A stretch of DNA of 64,000 bases, taken from contig JASAND010021304.1 of NCBI GenBank assembly GCA_030248195.1, positions 1 through 64,000 on the forward strand, written 5' to 3'. A model generated the notes under the pieces. The model ran no database searches and was not told the DNA's origin. It saw only the letters and a program-made list of their open reading frames with translations. Both the position numbers and the translations under genes were made by a program. Source of the DNA: Trissonchulus latispiculum (lineage: Eukaryota > Nematoda > Enoplea > Enoplida > Ironidae). Positions 1 to 10,094 of the stretch are shown here, piece after piece. Every line of letters begins with the position of its first letter. Position 1 is the stretch's first letter.

Positions 1-111
1 TATTTACATACAATACTACAATACAGGAGTAACTGTCATTCACACAATAGCATAGATAGGTAAGTGGAAGTTGTAACGTGGGAGGAATTTCTGTACAGAT
101 AAGTCTGCTCA

Positions 112-503
112 TTAGATATCATCCGGATTGAGTGGGTCAACTGGAAGTGATTCATCAGTAGTGCTAGCTGGCGTCGGAGTTGAAGTTCCTTCTGATGGTG
201 GTTGTTGGGTTCTTAGTACGCCATGCTTTCGGTCGATGTGACTGATTAGGTGGGATTTTCTGAGGAAGGTTCTCCCACATTGATCGCATTTGTAGGCTCC
301 TGAATCACCATGTTGTTCTTTCTTGTGTCTGTGCAGGTTGTGCGACAGCGTGAATGACTGAGAGCACATGGAACAAGTGCGATTATTCGGTCTGGGGAAT
401 AAGGTGCGGTACTCCGTTCGATGTTTCTTCCGAAGGTGTCTCTGCAGGTTTTTGACCAGTGTGAATCGTTGCGGGCACAGAGGACATACAGGTTGCCGAA
501 TTT
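112..503 (-). CDS. C2H2 zinc-finger protein, terminal coding exon
   Basis: Last coding exon of a zinc-finger gene, ending in TAA at 112-114. The acceptor is ctattttag just above 503, and the first full codon reads I-R-Q-P-V-C. Three fingers are visible, all C-x2-C-x12-H-x4-H. They begin CPLCPQRF, CSMCSQSF and CDQCGRTF and end RHLRKKH, RHKKEQH and SHIDRKH. The linkers are not the TGEKP type. A Ser/Thr/Pro-rich tail of about 35 residues follows the third finger. Tandem C2H2 fingers usually bind DNA, so a nuclear transcription regulator is likely, but the family is not identifiable. The exon phase (two leading bases AA) fits the candidate exon at 616-678. Fingers are certain; membership of a larger gene is inferred. 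Confidence 0.85.
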
Positions 504-615
504 CTAAAATAGAAATTGGCAACATTAGTCACAGAATTTTATCACTATATATATATCAAATCCATTTTATCACACAACGAGCATTGTATTCTTTTTAACT
601 TTAAACGCCACTTAC

Positions 616-678
616 CAGTAGTTCCTGACATCGTCTTAGGATTTCTGCAAGGCTGTTTTTCAATTAAATCGTAACTGA
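616..678 (-). CDS. Candidate exon upstream of the zinc-finger exon
   Basis: A 63-base open stretch between an acceptor (gtgttgcag above 678) and a strong donor (G|GTAAGTGG at 616/615). It reads S-Y-D-L-I-E-K-Q-P-C-R-N-P-K-T-M-S-G-T-T with one base left over. That base joins the AA at the start of the next exon to make a Glu codon. Only one reading phase is open. It contains an ATG that could instead be a start codon. There is no recognisable domain. The phase match to the finger exon is the main support. Confidence 0.5.
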
Positions 679-738
679 CTGCAACACAATGCTGTATTTA
701 AAACAATTTTGCATCATAAACAGTATAGGTTTCATAAA

Positions 739-1350
739 CTGGGCTCAAAATAGCTCCCAAAAGTTGGGATCAAAATAGCTCCCAAAAGTTGGAATTCAAG
801 TAAGTACTCAAACACAAATTCTCATCAGACCTTTCATAGACTGAAAATGTTGGATTCAAAATATCTCCCAAAAGTTTGGATCAAAATGGCTCCCAAAAGT
901 TGGGATCAAACTAGCTCCCAAAAGTTGGGATCAAAATGACTCCCAAAAGTTGGAATTTCAAGTAAGTACTCAAACACAAATTCTCATCAGACCTTTCATA
1001 GGATCAAAAAGTTGGATTCAAAATAGCTCCCAAAAGTTGGGATCAAAATAGCTCCCAAAAATAGAGATCAAAAATGGCTCCCAAAAGATGGGATCAAAAG
1101 TGTCTCCCTAACAATTCTACAGGTTGATGATCTCAGAGCTAATTAGGCAGTTCCCAAAAACACAGTCATTACATCACCCAAACATCAGCTTAATCGCTTG
1201 GAGAAAAATGGCAGCCAAACAGTGGGATCAAAACAGCTCCCAAAAATAGAGATCAAAATGACTCCCAAAAGATGGGATCAAAACAGCTCCCAAAAATAGA
1301 GATCAAAATGACTCCCAAAAGATGGGATCAAAATGGCTCCCAAACAGGTC
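739..1350. repeat. Minisatellite, about 25-bp unit (TCAAAATAGCTCCCAAAAG)
   Basis: Roughly twenty diverged copies of a unit close to GGGATCAAAATAGCTCCCAA, with variants AATGACTCCC, AAATGGCTCCC and ATAGAGATC. A 45-bp spacer starting AAGTAAGTACTCAAAC occurs twice (about 797-835 and 960-1000), giving a higher-order pattern. The array lies immediately upstream of the zinc-finger exons on the minus strand, so it is probably intronic. Confidence 0.85.
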
Positions 1351-2025
1351 CCAGTTCATCTCTCTATTACTACTGCTATTGTAAATTAGGACGCTGCTCT
1401 TCACTTTGCTGTTACAAACATGAGTAGCGTCACCTAAAATAATTTTATACAAAGTTGCGGTGAGTGATTGTTGACATCAAAATGAATCAGCGGATAGAAA
1501 ATCACTAAGGCATTTTTACTCAAGATCAGCTGTCCATAAATTCAAATAACTGCTACCAAACGTGTTGGTTCTATTCAATCCTATAGGGATAAACCATCAG
1601 TAGTTTCACGGAAAATTTTATTTGGCGGTAGGATAAATTTTGGAAAATTGGTGGTCGACGCGAAATCCCGAAATGCTGCACGGAATCCCCTTCCCGCACA
1701 AGCACGGGGTCAGAAAATCCGCTAAAACAAAAAACTTTTCACGCTTAGTTTCATCCTTATAGGCGTTTGTACACGGCTTAAATGCGATTTCAGGCCAAAC
1801 CTTGAGAACATTTTTTCACAAAACTACCGTTTTGGCCAAATGTAGGCCTGTCGGCTCCAAAAAGAGCTGGGGGTTAGCCTTAAGTTGGGAGGCAGTAAAA
1901 AATCAGGGGAAAAATAGTACAATATTTTGGGAGGAAATCCCCCTCCTGTAAAATTATGCTACAGATGATGTGTACATGATGATTACCGCAGGCAAACTTA
2001 CTGATTAGGAATAGTGTTGTTTCAG
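1351..2025. other. No gene seen
   Basis: Unique-looking, AT-rich sequence with no credible exon, RNA gene or repeat. A short plus/minus open stretch at 1880-2131 is low-complexity (Thr/Glu-rich from the neighbouring microsatellite) and is not treated as coding. Confidence 0.5.
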
Positions 2026-2392
2026 TAGCCGATTTCAGTTTCAGTTTCAGTCGGCAACGTGAAATAATTTCAGTTTCAGTTTTAGTTTCAGTCGGAGTTT
2101 TAGTTTCAGTTTCAGTTCGCTTTAAAAACAACGGTTTCCAGTTCTCTGAGTCAATATAGAGTACAATTTAATGTCTATTCAGCCTCTCTTACAGCAATGT
2201 TAACAGAATCGAAGAGCAAAACCTTAAAAATTTCAAGATTTAAGGAAAGACTGAAACTAGTGTCAGTCCGAGTTTCAGTTCCAGTTTCAGTTTCAGTCGG
2301 CTGCCTAAAAAGGTTTCAGTTTCAGTTTCAGTTTCAATTTCAGTGACTGAAACTGAAAGCTGCAGTTTCAGCGACTGAAACATCACTAATAT
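2026..2392. repeat. TTTCAG hexanucleotide microsatellite, two blocks
   Basis: Two blocks (about 2026-2115 and 2258-2392) of TTTCAG/AGTTTC repeats with interspersed CAGTCGG variants, separated by about 140 bp of ordinary sequence. On the minus strand the unit is CTGAAA. Confidence 0.9.
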
Positions 2393-2393
2393 A

Positions 2394-2600
2394 CCACCGA
2401 AGGTCCGAAAAATTCGGACCTCCGGTGGGACTCGAACCCACGACTTTTGCGCACTAGGAGCATGTACAAATTATAGTTTTCGCGTAAGTTGTTCCACCTC
2501 CAGATGGAACAAAAATGCACCATCCGAGAATTGAGTCTCTGGACATTCTATGGCAGAGACAGACGAGCTAATCACCATACTAGGGAGCACCAAGCTTTAA
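2394..2600 (-). mobile_element. tRNA-derived SINE with 3' hairpin
   Basis: On the minus strand a Pol III B box (GGGTTCGAGTCCCAC) lies at about 2429-2443, and an A-box-like TTAGCTCGTCTG lies further upstream near 2560. Just past the B box is a near-perfect hairpin, 2394-2428: GGTCCGAA, a three-base loop, TTCGGACC, flanked by CCACCG/CGGTGG. A related end (CCACCGAGGACCCGAG, then a B box) occurs at 31095-31140, so this is a repeated family and not a functional tRNA. Confidence 0.55.
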
Positions 2601-3053
2601 AAAGTTTCAGACTCTATTCCCTTATGCCAACGTGCTTCTGCTACTGTTAGCATTCTGGACTTAAATCCTGATTATTCACTATACATAAGTCATACATAAA
2701 AATTATTATTCAATATAAATAGACTAAACAGAAATAACAGTTGTACACATAATCTAAGAAACACTTAACAATAACCACATAAAATAAGGGCAATATGCTG
2801 CACTGGGTTGGACTTTGTGAAAATATTTTAACACCCATACCAATTGTACTAATCTTCATGTTCACCTTTACATAAAGAAACTTTAGGTATTTCAACTTTT
2901 CAATCTAACTTCCAAATTCACTTTTACGCTGGGGTAGTCATTATTTTAGCATAAACCTAAGATTGAAAATTAAACTATTCCGTCCGCTGTGGGTACCCGC
3001 AGAAGCCGATTTAGTTTCTTTCTTCATCGAGGTGAAACTAGTGCGGGGAAGGG
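2601..3053. other. No gene seen; AT-rich intron or UTR
   Basis: AT-rich sequence downstream, in the minus sense, of the 3111-3388 exon. No splice-bounded open stretch was found. Confidence 0.4.
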
Positions 3054-3110
3054 TCAAACTTCTTCATGGGCCGTGGTGGGTGCTGGAGCCACCCGTCGAC
3101 CCGCACCCAC

Positions 3111-3388
3111 CGGTGGGTTGGGGAACGGGGGATGTGAATGGATGTAGGCCATTTCCCGGCCAAGCTCAGAGGTCACGGTCCCGACCGTGGTAAGCGAAGA
3201 GACGGAATCCCAAAGGCTGGGTGGGGACGGGGTCCCGGAGACCTCCAGGGAAGGCATGGTCCCCAGGGTAGTGGTGGTGAGGGAGTTGCGAAAGTCCAAC
3301 CGGCCGTTGTTGATGCTGGAAGAGCTGCGAACCGGGACTACGCCGCTGGCATAGGTGATCTCAGTGTCCACTGGACGGTCGCGGTCGG
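3111..3388 (-). CDS. Ser/Thr-rich exon of an unrecognised gene
   Basis: Acceptor cctatttcag sits above 3388 and the frame is open for more than 270 bases. It begins D-R-D-R-P-V-D-T-E-I-T-Y and continues through Ser/Thr-rich low-complexity protein (SSSSINN, TTTTLG, SPPSLWDS) to HSHPPFPNPP. Two ends are possible. One is a donor CCG|GTGGGT at 3111/3110, chosen here. The other is read-through for 18 more codons to a stop at 3054-3056, which would make this a terminal exon. The two-base lead-in phase fits the exon at 4136-4213. The composition suggests a disordered tail of a channel or regulator. No domain is recognised, and the parent could be the Shaw gene or the zinc-finger gene. Confidence 0.55.
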
Positions 3389-4135
3389 CTGAAATAGGAA
3401 AAAATGAAAATAAAAATTTAGGAAAGTGTTAGAATTGAGATCATGTCGTAATGAGATTTGTAATTGGTGAATTTGACTGAATTGCATGCCGATATGCTAA
3501 CTGTTCACTGAGATTATTAAGCTTTGCATCCAGATGTGTGCTTAACTAATTATTTTTAATAAATAATTAAATATCCCAGATACCATTATATAATTATTAT
3601 ATATAATTTGTGATCCTTTCAAATGATCTAAACGAGAGTGTTTAGCATTGGTACATATACTAAGTCAGTATGAGGTGTCCACGAAATTTGACACAAATGA
3701 ATTCAATTTATACTGGATAAGCAAGCGGATGCTGCAGATGTGCAAAGTTTTGCAAAATAACGCATCTGATTTAGCCTTTAACGTCAGCAATAAGTTTGAA
3801 AAGGATTCGGCTTGAAATCTTAACATTAGATTTTGGAAAAACTCTGCACATTCATAAAATATAATTGCATTAAACACACAGAATGAGAAACAGTCCGGGA
3901 TAACGGTCAACCTTTTCGTGAGCTTCAGTTTCAGGATAGCTTCAGTGAGACAGTGAACATTTCGCCAGTTTACAACAACTCGAATTCTGCTATGTAACAG
4001 ATATTCGATTTCGAAAATTTCTGAATTTGCACATTCCTTTCCGATTGTTTCCCATTTTCCGTTCGGAACTGAACAGCTGTTACATCACGCAAAAGAACAT
4101 CTAGTAAGCTGTCGTAAATATTACCACAAACTAAC

Positions 4136-4213
4136 CACTGATGGAGGGAGAAAGCTCTTGCGGTGAATGATTGAGTTTGAGCATTGGAACACGTTCTTCG
4201 TTGTCATCGCTAC
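4136..4213 (-). CDS. Short exon of an unrecognised gene
   Basis: A 78-base exon between acceptor atgtttcag (above 4213) and donor G|GTTAGT (4136/4135). It reads S-D-D-N-E-E-R-V-P-M-L-K-L-N-H-S-P-Q-E-L-S-P-S-I-S, with two bases before and one after. The trailing G joins the CC of the 3111-3388 exon, so the two are phase-compatible neighbours. The protein is acidic then Ser/Pro-rich and probably disordered. No family is recognised. Confidence 0.5.
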
Positions 4214-4238
4214 CTGAAACATTACAAACAAAATAGAA

Positions 4239-4264
4239 ACAAACAAACAAACAAACAAACAAAA
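4239..4264. repeat. CAAA tetranucleotide microsatellite
   Basis: Five to six uninterrupted copies of CAAA directly upstream (minus sense) of the 4136-4213 exon acceptor. Confidence 0.8.
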
Positions 4265-5123
4265 ACCTTAGAAATTTCTACAACAATGGGAACTGTTCAA
4301 TGGTTATTGCGGAACATAAATTTAGACTATTTTATAAACCAATTCCAACTAAATATATAAGCATAAACGTAAATGGGAATTTCGTCCTTTTTATTACGTT
4401 TTAGTAGGATTTTATTAGTTTTTGATTTTTAGTTTTATCCGGACGGCCAGCTCCTGGCCGTCTCAGGTGACACCTTTTCTTATATCATAGCTGTGTTTGA
4501 TTTTCTGTCAATATACAAACAGCAGATAATTCAGCTAGAAGGCGCGGTGCAGTAAGTCGAAGATCTCTGACTATCAACACAGTGTCAGTTCACACTCCTT
4601 ATTTATTAAATTTCTACTTTCTTCGTGAGAACAGCAGTCTGTCATGTTAGAAGGCAGAATACCAAACCCATAATCTTTTCCTTATTCTGTCTGGTTCCGT
4701 CTGTCCCCTAACAATGCTTACCCTACGACTAATATGTTAAAATCTTCACTCCACGTTTTTATTCAAACAAGTTACGTGCATACGCTAATGTCCACAAAAC
4801 AAATAACAATAGGACAGCAAACGTATACAATGACGTAGTGACAGGTAACAGAAAACAATCTGCCATGTTATCTTATTCGTTTTGGAAAATTCGTTTTCAA
4901 AATAAAATACAAAAATAAGACACCACTAAACAGGAAGCCGAAAACGTTTTAGAAAAATTTTAAAAAACAATATAAAAGTCAAAGACATGGAAATTTAATC
5001 GTCAATAACAGGGCCTGCAGATTTCAGAGTACTACAGGCGAATAAAGGCTCTTCCGCCTAGCGCTGCTGCACCCGCTGAAGGATCATCAGACCAGTCCTC
5101 TCTTTCGCTCTTTGATGCCTCAC

Positions 5124-5170
5124 CATCTTGTTCAATGAAATCGGCCATGTCAGAATCTCTGTCGCTGGGT
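5124..5170 (-). CDS. Acidic short exon candidate
   Basis: Acceptor tttcttccag sits above 5170. The frame P-S-D-R-D-S-D-M-A-D-F-I-E-Q-D runs to a strong donor G|GTGAGG at 5124/5123. If that donor is not used, the frame stays open for about 30 more codons (E-A-S-K-S-E-R-E-D-W-S-D-D-P and on) to a TAG. It would then be an alternative last exon. The trailing G is phase-compatible with 4136-4213. The product is unknown and strongly hydrophilic. Confidence 0.4.
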
Positions 5171-5289
5171 CTGGAAGAAACAGGAAGAATATATATTACG
5201 AAAACAGATACTAAACATATGCTTCAGGGACGGTCTGTCACTACTGTCACGCAAACGCCACGTCTAATGATAACTTAGCACTCCTCCTC

Positions 5290-7000
5290 CCCCTTTTTAT
5301 TTCATCTGTTTGTGTACAAAGAAAGAGGAGAATATGCAACAGCAGCTGCGCATACTTTTGTGACTGCTTCTAGTGCAGGGTCTCCTAAGGTTTTCATGCC
5401 TAAGTAGAGCGTCTATGGAAACAACGCTTTCCTGCATATGCATCTTTGTGTCTATGCAATGTTAACTGTGCGTATTTAGCAAACTTTCGTTCTTTCGTTC
5501 TCATTATGCAAATGAGAAAAATGTGTCAGCTATATGCAGTCAAGCAGGGATAACACTCGTGTGTGTGCTATTTTAACAGTGACTGTAGAGCTAAAAAGTG
5601 TGTGTCACGTCGCCCCCCTTTCGCCACCTTTTATGAAATTTCTGCCACCCTTCGCCACCCTTCAGTTTTCAATTGAAAATTTTTTGTTTTCGAACAGACT
5701 CTGATAGCATAATGGAAAGGATATAGACAAACATATTGAATTGATAAACAAATACAAGTTGAGCCAGCGGAGGGCGAAATGGGCCGAATCGACGGAGATG
5801 ATGCACATTCTGATAGGTCAAGTCTCAATCTGTGTAGCTGAGTCTGGATGAAACAGGGAGAATATATTTTACAAAAAACACCAAAGGAGGAGAAGATACA
5901 AAAGCAGCTGACTCTGTTTTAATTTTTATGCATGTTTGTTGCACTGTGAAATAAATTTTTTTCTGACTACATTATTTGCATGCAAAAGAGAAAATTACTC
6001 AGGGATAAAAACGCAAAGGGCCAATTAACGGTCGAAGATTTTTGATGTACATAGTCTGCAAAATTAAAGATAACTGTGGCATAGTCACGCTTGCGTGTCT
6101 TACAATGAATACTCCCCTCCCTTTGTTCACCCAGGTCTAACAGGAGCTGCGCATACGTTTGTGTCTGCTTCTAATGAAGTGTATCCTAAACTTTTCATGT
6201 CTAAGTATTGCGTCTACAGAAACAACGCTTTTCTGCATTTGCATCTTTGTGTCTGTGCCATGTTAACTGTGCTTATATGCCAAACTTTCTTTCTCTTTAT
6301 GCAAATGAGAAAATTGTCTCAGCTCGTAGCAGTCAAGCAGGGATAACACTTGTTTGTGTGCTAGTTTAACAGTGACTGTAGTGCTAAAAAGTGTGTGTCA
6401 CGTCGCCCCCCTTTCGCCACCTTAAATGAAATTTCTGCCACCGTTCGCCACCCTTCATTTTTCAATTGAAAATTTTTTGTTTTCGGACAGTCTCTGATAG
6501 CAAGGATATAGCCAGACATATTGAATTGATAAACAAAAACAAGTTGGGCCAGCGGAGGGCAAAACGGGCCGAATCGACGCAGATGACACACATTCTGATA
6601 GGTCAAGTCGCAAACTGTGTCGCACGCAGAGTCTGGATGAAAAAGGTAAAATATATTTTAGAAAAGAATAACACAGGAGGAGAAGATCCAAAAGCAGCTG
6701 ACTCAGTTTTCCTTTGTATGCATGTTTGTTGCACTGTAAAATTAAACTTTTTTCAGACTATATTATTTACATGCAAAAGAGAAAATTACTCAGGGATAAA
6801 AAGGCAATGGGCGAATTTACGGACGATGAAAAATGATGTACATAGTCTGCAAAAGTAAAGGTAACTGTCAAATAGTCACGCCTGCGCCTCTTACCACGAA
6901 TACTAAGAGTGCGTCACTCTTCGCCCCCCTTTCGCCACCTACAATGAAAGTTCTGCCACCCTTCGCCACCCTTCACTTTCCCGTTGAAATGTGTTTGTTT
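5290..7000. repeat. Tandem about 0.79-kb repeat units carrying CGCCACCC motifs
   Basis: Two diverged units start around 5300 and 6090. The shared segment GTGTGTGTCACGTCGCCCCC lies near 5599 and again near 6390. Each unit has TCGCCACC/TGCCACCCTTCGCCACCC clusters, the phrase AACAACGCTTTCCTGCAT, and a TTTATGCAAATGAGAAAA segment. No coding potential is seen. The family continues into the next feature. Confidence 0.75.
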
Positions 7001-9245
7001 TCAAACATTTTCTGACAGCATAACGGAAAGTAATTAGACAGTCAAATTTAATTTGCAAACAGCATAAATTTGATTTTTAAGTGTTGTTGGCCACGAGTCA
7101 AAATTTATGTTACGAACCACAGACAAGGAGGAGACAAACGTAAAGCTGGTGACTCTGTTTTCCTTTTTATGCATATTTGTGGCACTGTGAAATTAAACTT
7201 TGTGTTATCAGACTATACTATTTACATGCCAAAGAGATACATACTCTGGGCTAAAAACGCAAAGGGTAAATGATGAGAAGTTGTTTCTGTTTCTTATGTT
7301 ACATATCGCCTAGAAAAACAGATAATCACGAACCTGTCTCCAGGTTATATAGGTCTATTTAAATAGACGAAGATACAATTAAAAAAATCCTCAGATAATA
7401 AAAAGATATAAACTAAATGACTTAAATTAATCATTATAATGCAACAGTTTGCATACGATATTTTCCCTTTTCCAACAGTAAACTTCTTCTGCAATTCAGT
7501 GAGCATATTTTTTGGTCAGCTTCTAATGGATATGCATTTATATCCTGACTATAGTCTATATGGAAACAACGCTTTCCTGTATATGCATCTCCGTCTACAT
7601 GAAATGTAAATTTTACTTCTCGATATGCAAATGAGAAAAATGTCTCAGCTCCTAGCAGTCAAACAGGGATAACACTTGTGTGTGTGTGACTTTAACAGTG
7701 ACTGTTGTGCTAAAAAGAGTGCGTCACTTCGCCCCCCTTCCGCCACCTTCTATGAAATTTGTGCCACCCTTCGCCACCCTTCAGTTTCCCGTTGAAGTTT
7801 GTTGGTTTTCAGACACTTTCTGACAGTATAACGGAAAGTAATTCGACAGTCAAAATAGATCTACTTTGTTAACTTTAGAAAATAATGCTCGTTTGCTTCC
7901 GATATCTTGATATATTAATAAGTTGAACACTTCGGACCGAAAAAAGTTCGTCTAAGCTGGTCGAATTTTTATTCATAATTTTGTCTAGTGACAAACGCTA
8001 TATTAAAAGGAAGACGGAAGGAAAGTGTCAGCTACTAGGAGTCAAACAGGGAGAACACTTGTGTGTGTGTGACTTTAACAGTGACTTTTGTGCTAAAAAG
8101 AGTGCGTCACTTTGGCCCCCTTTCGCCACCTTCAATGAAAGTTCTGTCACCCTTCGCCACCCTTCACTTTCCCGTTGAAATTTGTTTGTTTTCAAACATT
8201 TTCTGACAGCATAACGGAAAGTAATTAGACAGTCAAATTTAATTTGCAAACAGCAAAAATTTGATTTTTAAGTGTTGTTGGCCACGAGTCAAAATTTATG
8301 TTACAAACCACAGACAAGGAGGAGACAAACGTTAAGCTGGTGACTCTGTTTTCCTTTTTATGCATATTTGTGGCACTGTGAAATTAAACATTTTGTTATC
8401 AGACAATATTATTTACATGCAAAAGAGATAAATACTCAGGGCTAAAAACGCAAAGGGTTAATGATGAGAAGTTGTTTATGGTTTTTATGTTACATATCGC
8501 CTAGAAAAACAGATAATCAATAACCTGTCTACAGGTTATATAGGTCTATTTAAATAGACGAAGATACAAATAAAAAAAATCCTCAGATAATAAAAAGATA
8601 TAAACTAAATGACTTAAATTAATCATTATAATGCAACAGTTTGCATACGATATTATCCCTTTTCCAACAATCAACTTCTTCTGCAATTCAGTGAGCATAT
8701 TTTTTGGTCAGCTTCTAATGGATATGCATTTATATCCTGACTATAGTCTATATGGAAACAACGCTTTCCTGTATATGCATCTCCGTCTTCATGCAATGTT
8801 AACCGTGCATATTTAGAAAACTTTACTTCTCTTTATGCAAATGAGAAAAATGTCTCAGCTCCTAGCAGTCAAACAGGGATAACACTTGTGTGTGTGTGAC
8901 TTTAACAGTGACTGTTGTGCTAAAAAGAGTGCGTCACTTCGCCCCCCTTCCGCCACCTTCTATGAAATTTGTGCCACCCTTCGCCACCCTTCAGTTTCCC
9001 GTTGAAGTTTTTTGGTTTTCAAACACTTTCTGATAGTATAACGCAAAGTAATTCGACTGTCAAAATAGATCTACTTTGTCAACTTTAGAAAATAATGCTC
9101 GTTTGCTGCCGATATCTTGATATATTTATCTAGTTGATCACTTCAGACCGCCAAAAGTTCGTCGTCTAAGCTGGTCGAATTTTTATTCATAATTTTGCCT
9201 AGTGACAAACGCTACAACATTAAAAGGAAGACAGAAGGAACCAAA
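7000..9245. repeat. 1191-bp tandem duplication of the CGCCACCC repeat
   Basis: The 7.02-8.0 kb segment recurs nearly unchanged at 8.21-9.24 kb. GTGTTGTTGGCCACGAGTC is at 7081 and 8272, and GCAACAGTTTGCATACGATA is at 7441 and 8632, an offset of 1191 in both cases. Differences are scattered point changes, so the duplication is recent relative to the 0.79-kb units beside it. Confidence 0.85.
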
Positions 9246-9533
9246 CATGGATAAGTTTCAACAGTATATGCCCGCGTTTTAATGTGATTGTCCAGTAAAG
9301 CGGACAACTAATGTTACACTGTCAGTAATTTAATTGTATAGTGCACAACCTCGCGAATGCATATCTTCCCCTGTGTCTGTCTCTAACATCGTTTGACAAA
9401 TGATTGGCAATAATAAAGATGACAAAAAGAGAAAACGGAAAATTGAAACAGGACACAAATTAAAAACAAAACAACAGACTCACTCAAGGTCACTGGCATC
9501 CAGGTCACAGTCATTAACGCCGAATCGGGTCAG
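9246..9533. other. No gene seen
   Basis: AT-rich sequence between the repeat block and the 9.6-kb exon. Nothing with splice signals or repeat structure was noticed. Confidence 0.4.
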
Positions 9534-9619
9534 TCATTTAGCGTGGCCTATGATCGACACGATCTTTGGTGGAAAGTCAAGGCTGTGATCGGTCCGACGG
9601 GGCGCCGCGGAAACACCAC

Positions 9620-9713
9620 CTGTGCCACTGGTCGGGCCGCCACCTGGCTTGCCCATCACGATTTCCGGCTGAGTTCTCTGGCGGACGTGGGCACGACTCT
9701 CAATCATGGAAAG
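9620..9713 (-). CDS. Exon of an unrecognised gene
   Basis: Acceptor tctttctttcag sits above 9713. The frame L-S-M-I-E-S-R-A-H-V-R-Q-R-T-Q-P-E-I-V runs to a CAG|GTGGTG donor at 9620/9619 after a Gly-rich GKPGGGPTSGT stretch. Without that donor the frame continues (S-A-A-P-R-R-T-D-H-S-L-D-F-P-P-K-I-V-S-I-I-G-H-A-K) to TGA at 9534-9536. It starts in phase 0 and so joins directly to the exon at 13161-13250. The trailing G fits the two-base phase of 4136-4213. No domain is recognised. Confidence 0.55.
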
Positions 9714-10094
9714 CTGAAAGAAAGAATAAAAAATTCGAAAATTTCATTGCAAGCAAATAATGAAAAACGGAATAACAAACTCAACAGCTTTGGTCATCAA
9801 CCATACTGCATAATAAACAAGCTAGATAGAAAACTAACACTAATCCAACCCGGAGTCACTGACAGTCACTAAAGTCACTGAATACAAAACCTCAGTTTGC
9901 AGAATTAACTGAACAAAAATTTACAACAAAAAAATTAAAAATTTAATTTAATTTAATTGCTGAACTTAATGTCAGGGACTGCCTGCGGCCTACATTCTCC
10001 TCATTAATTATTACCCTTTATATATCCGGGAAACAGTTTCCATTCTCAGACTTTGCTCACACTTTTAGGGGGAGGCGACTAAAATGGGGGTGCC

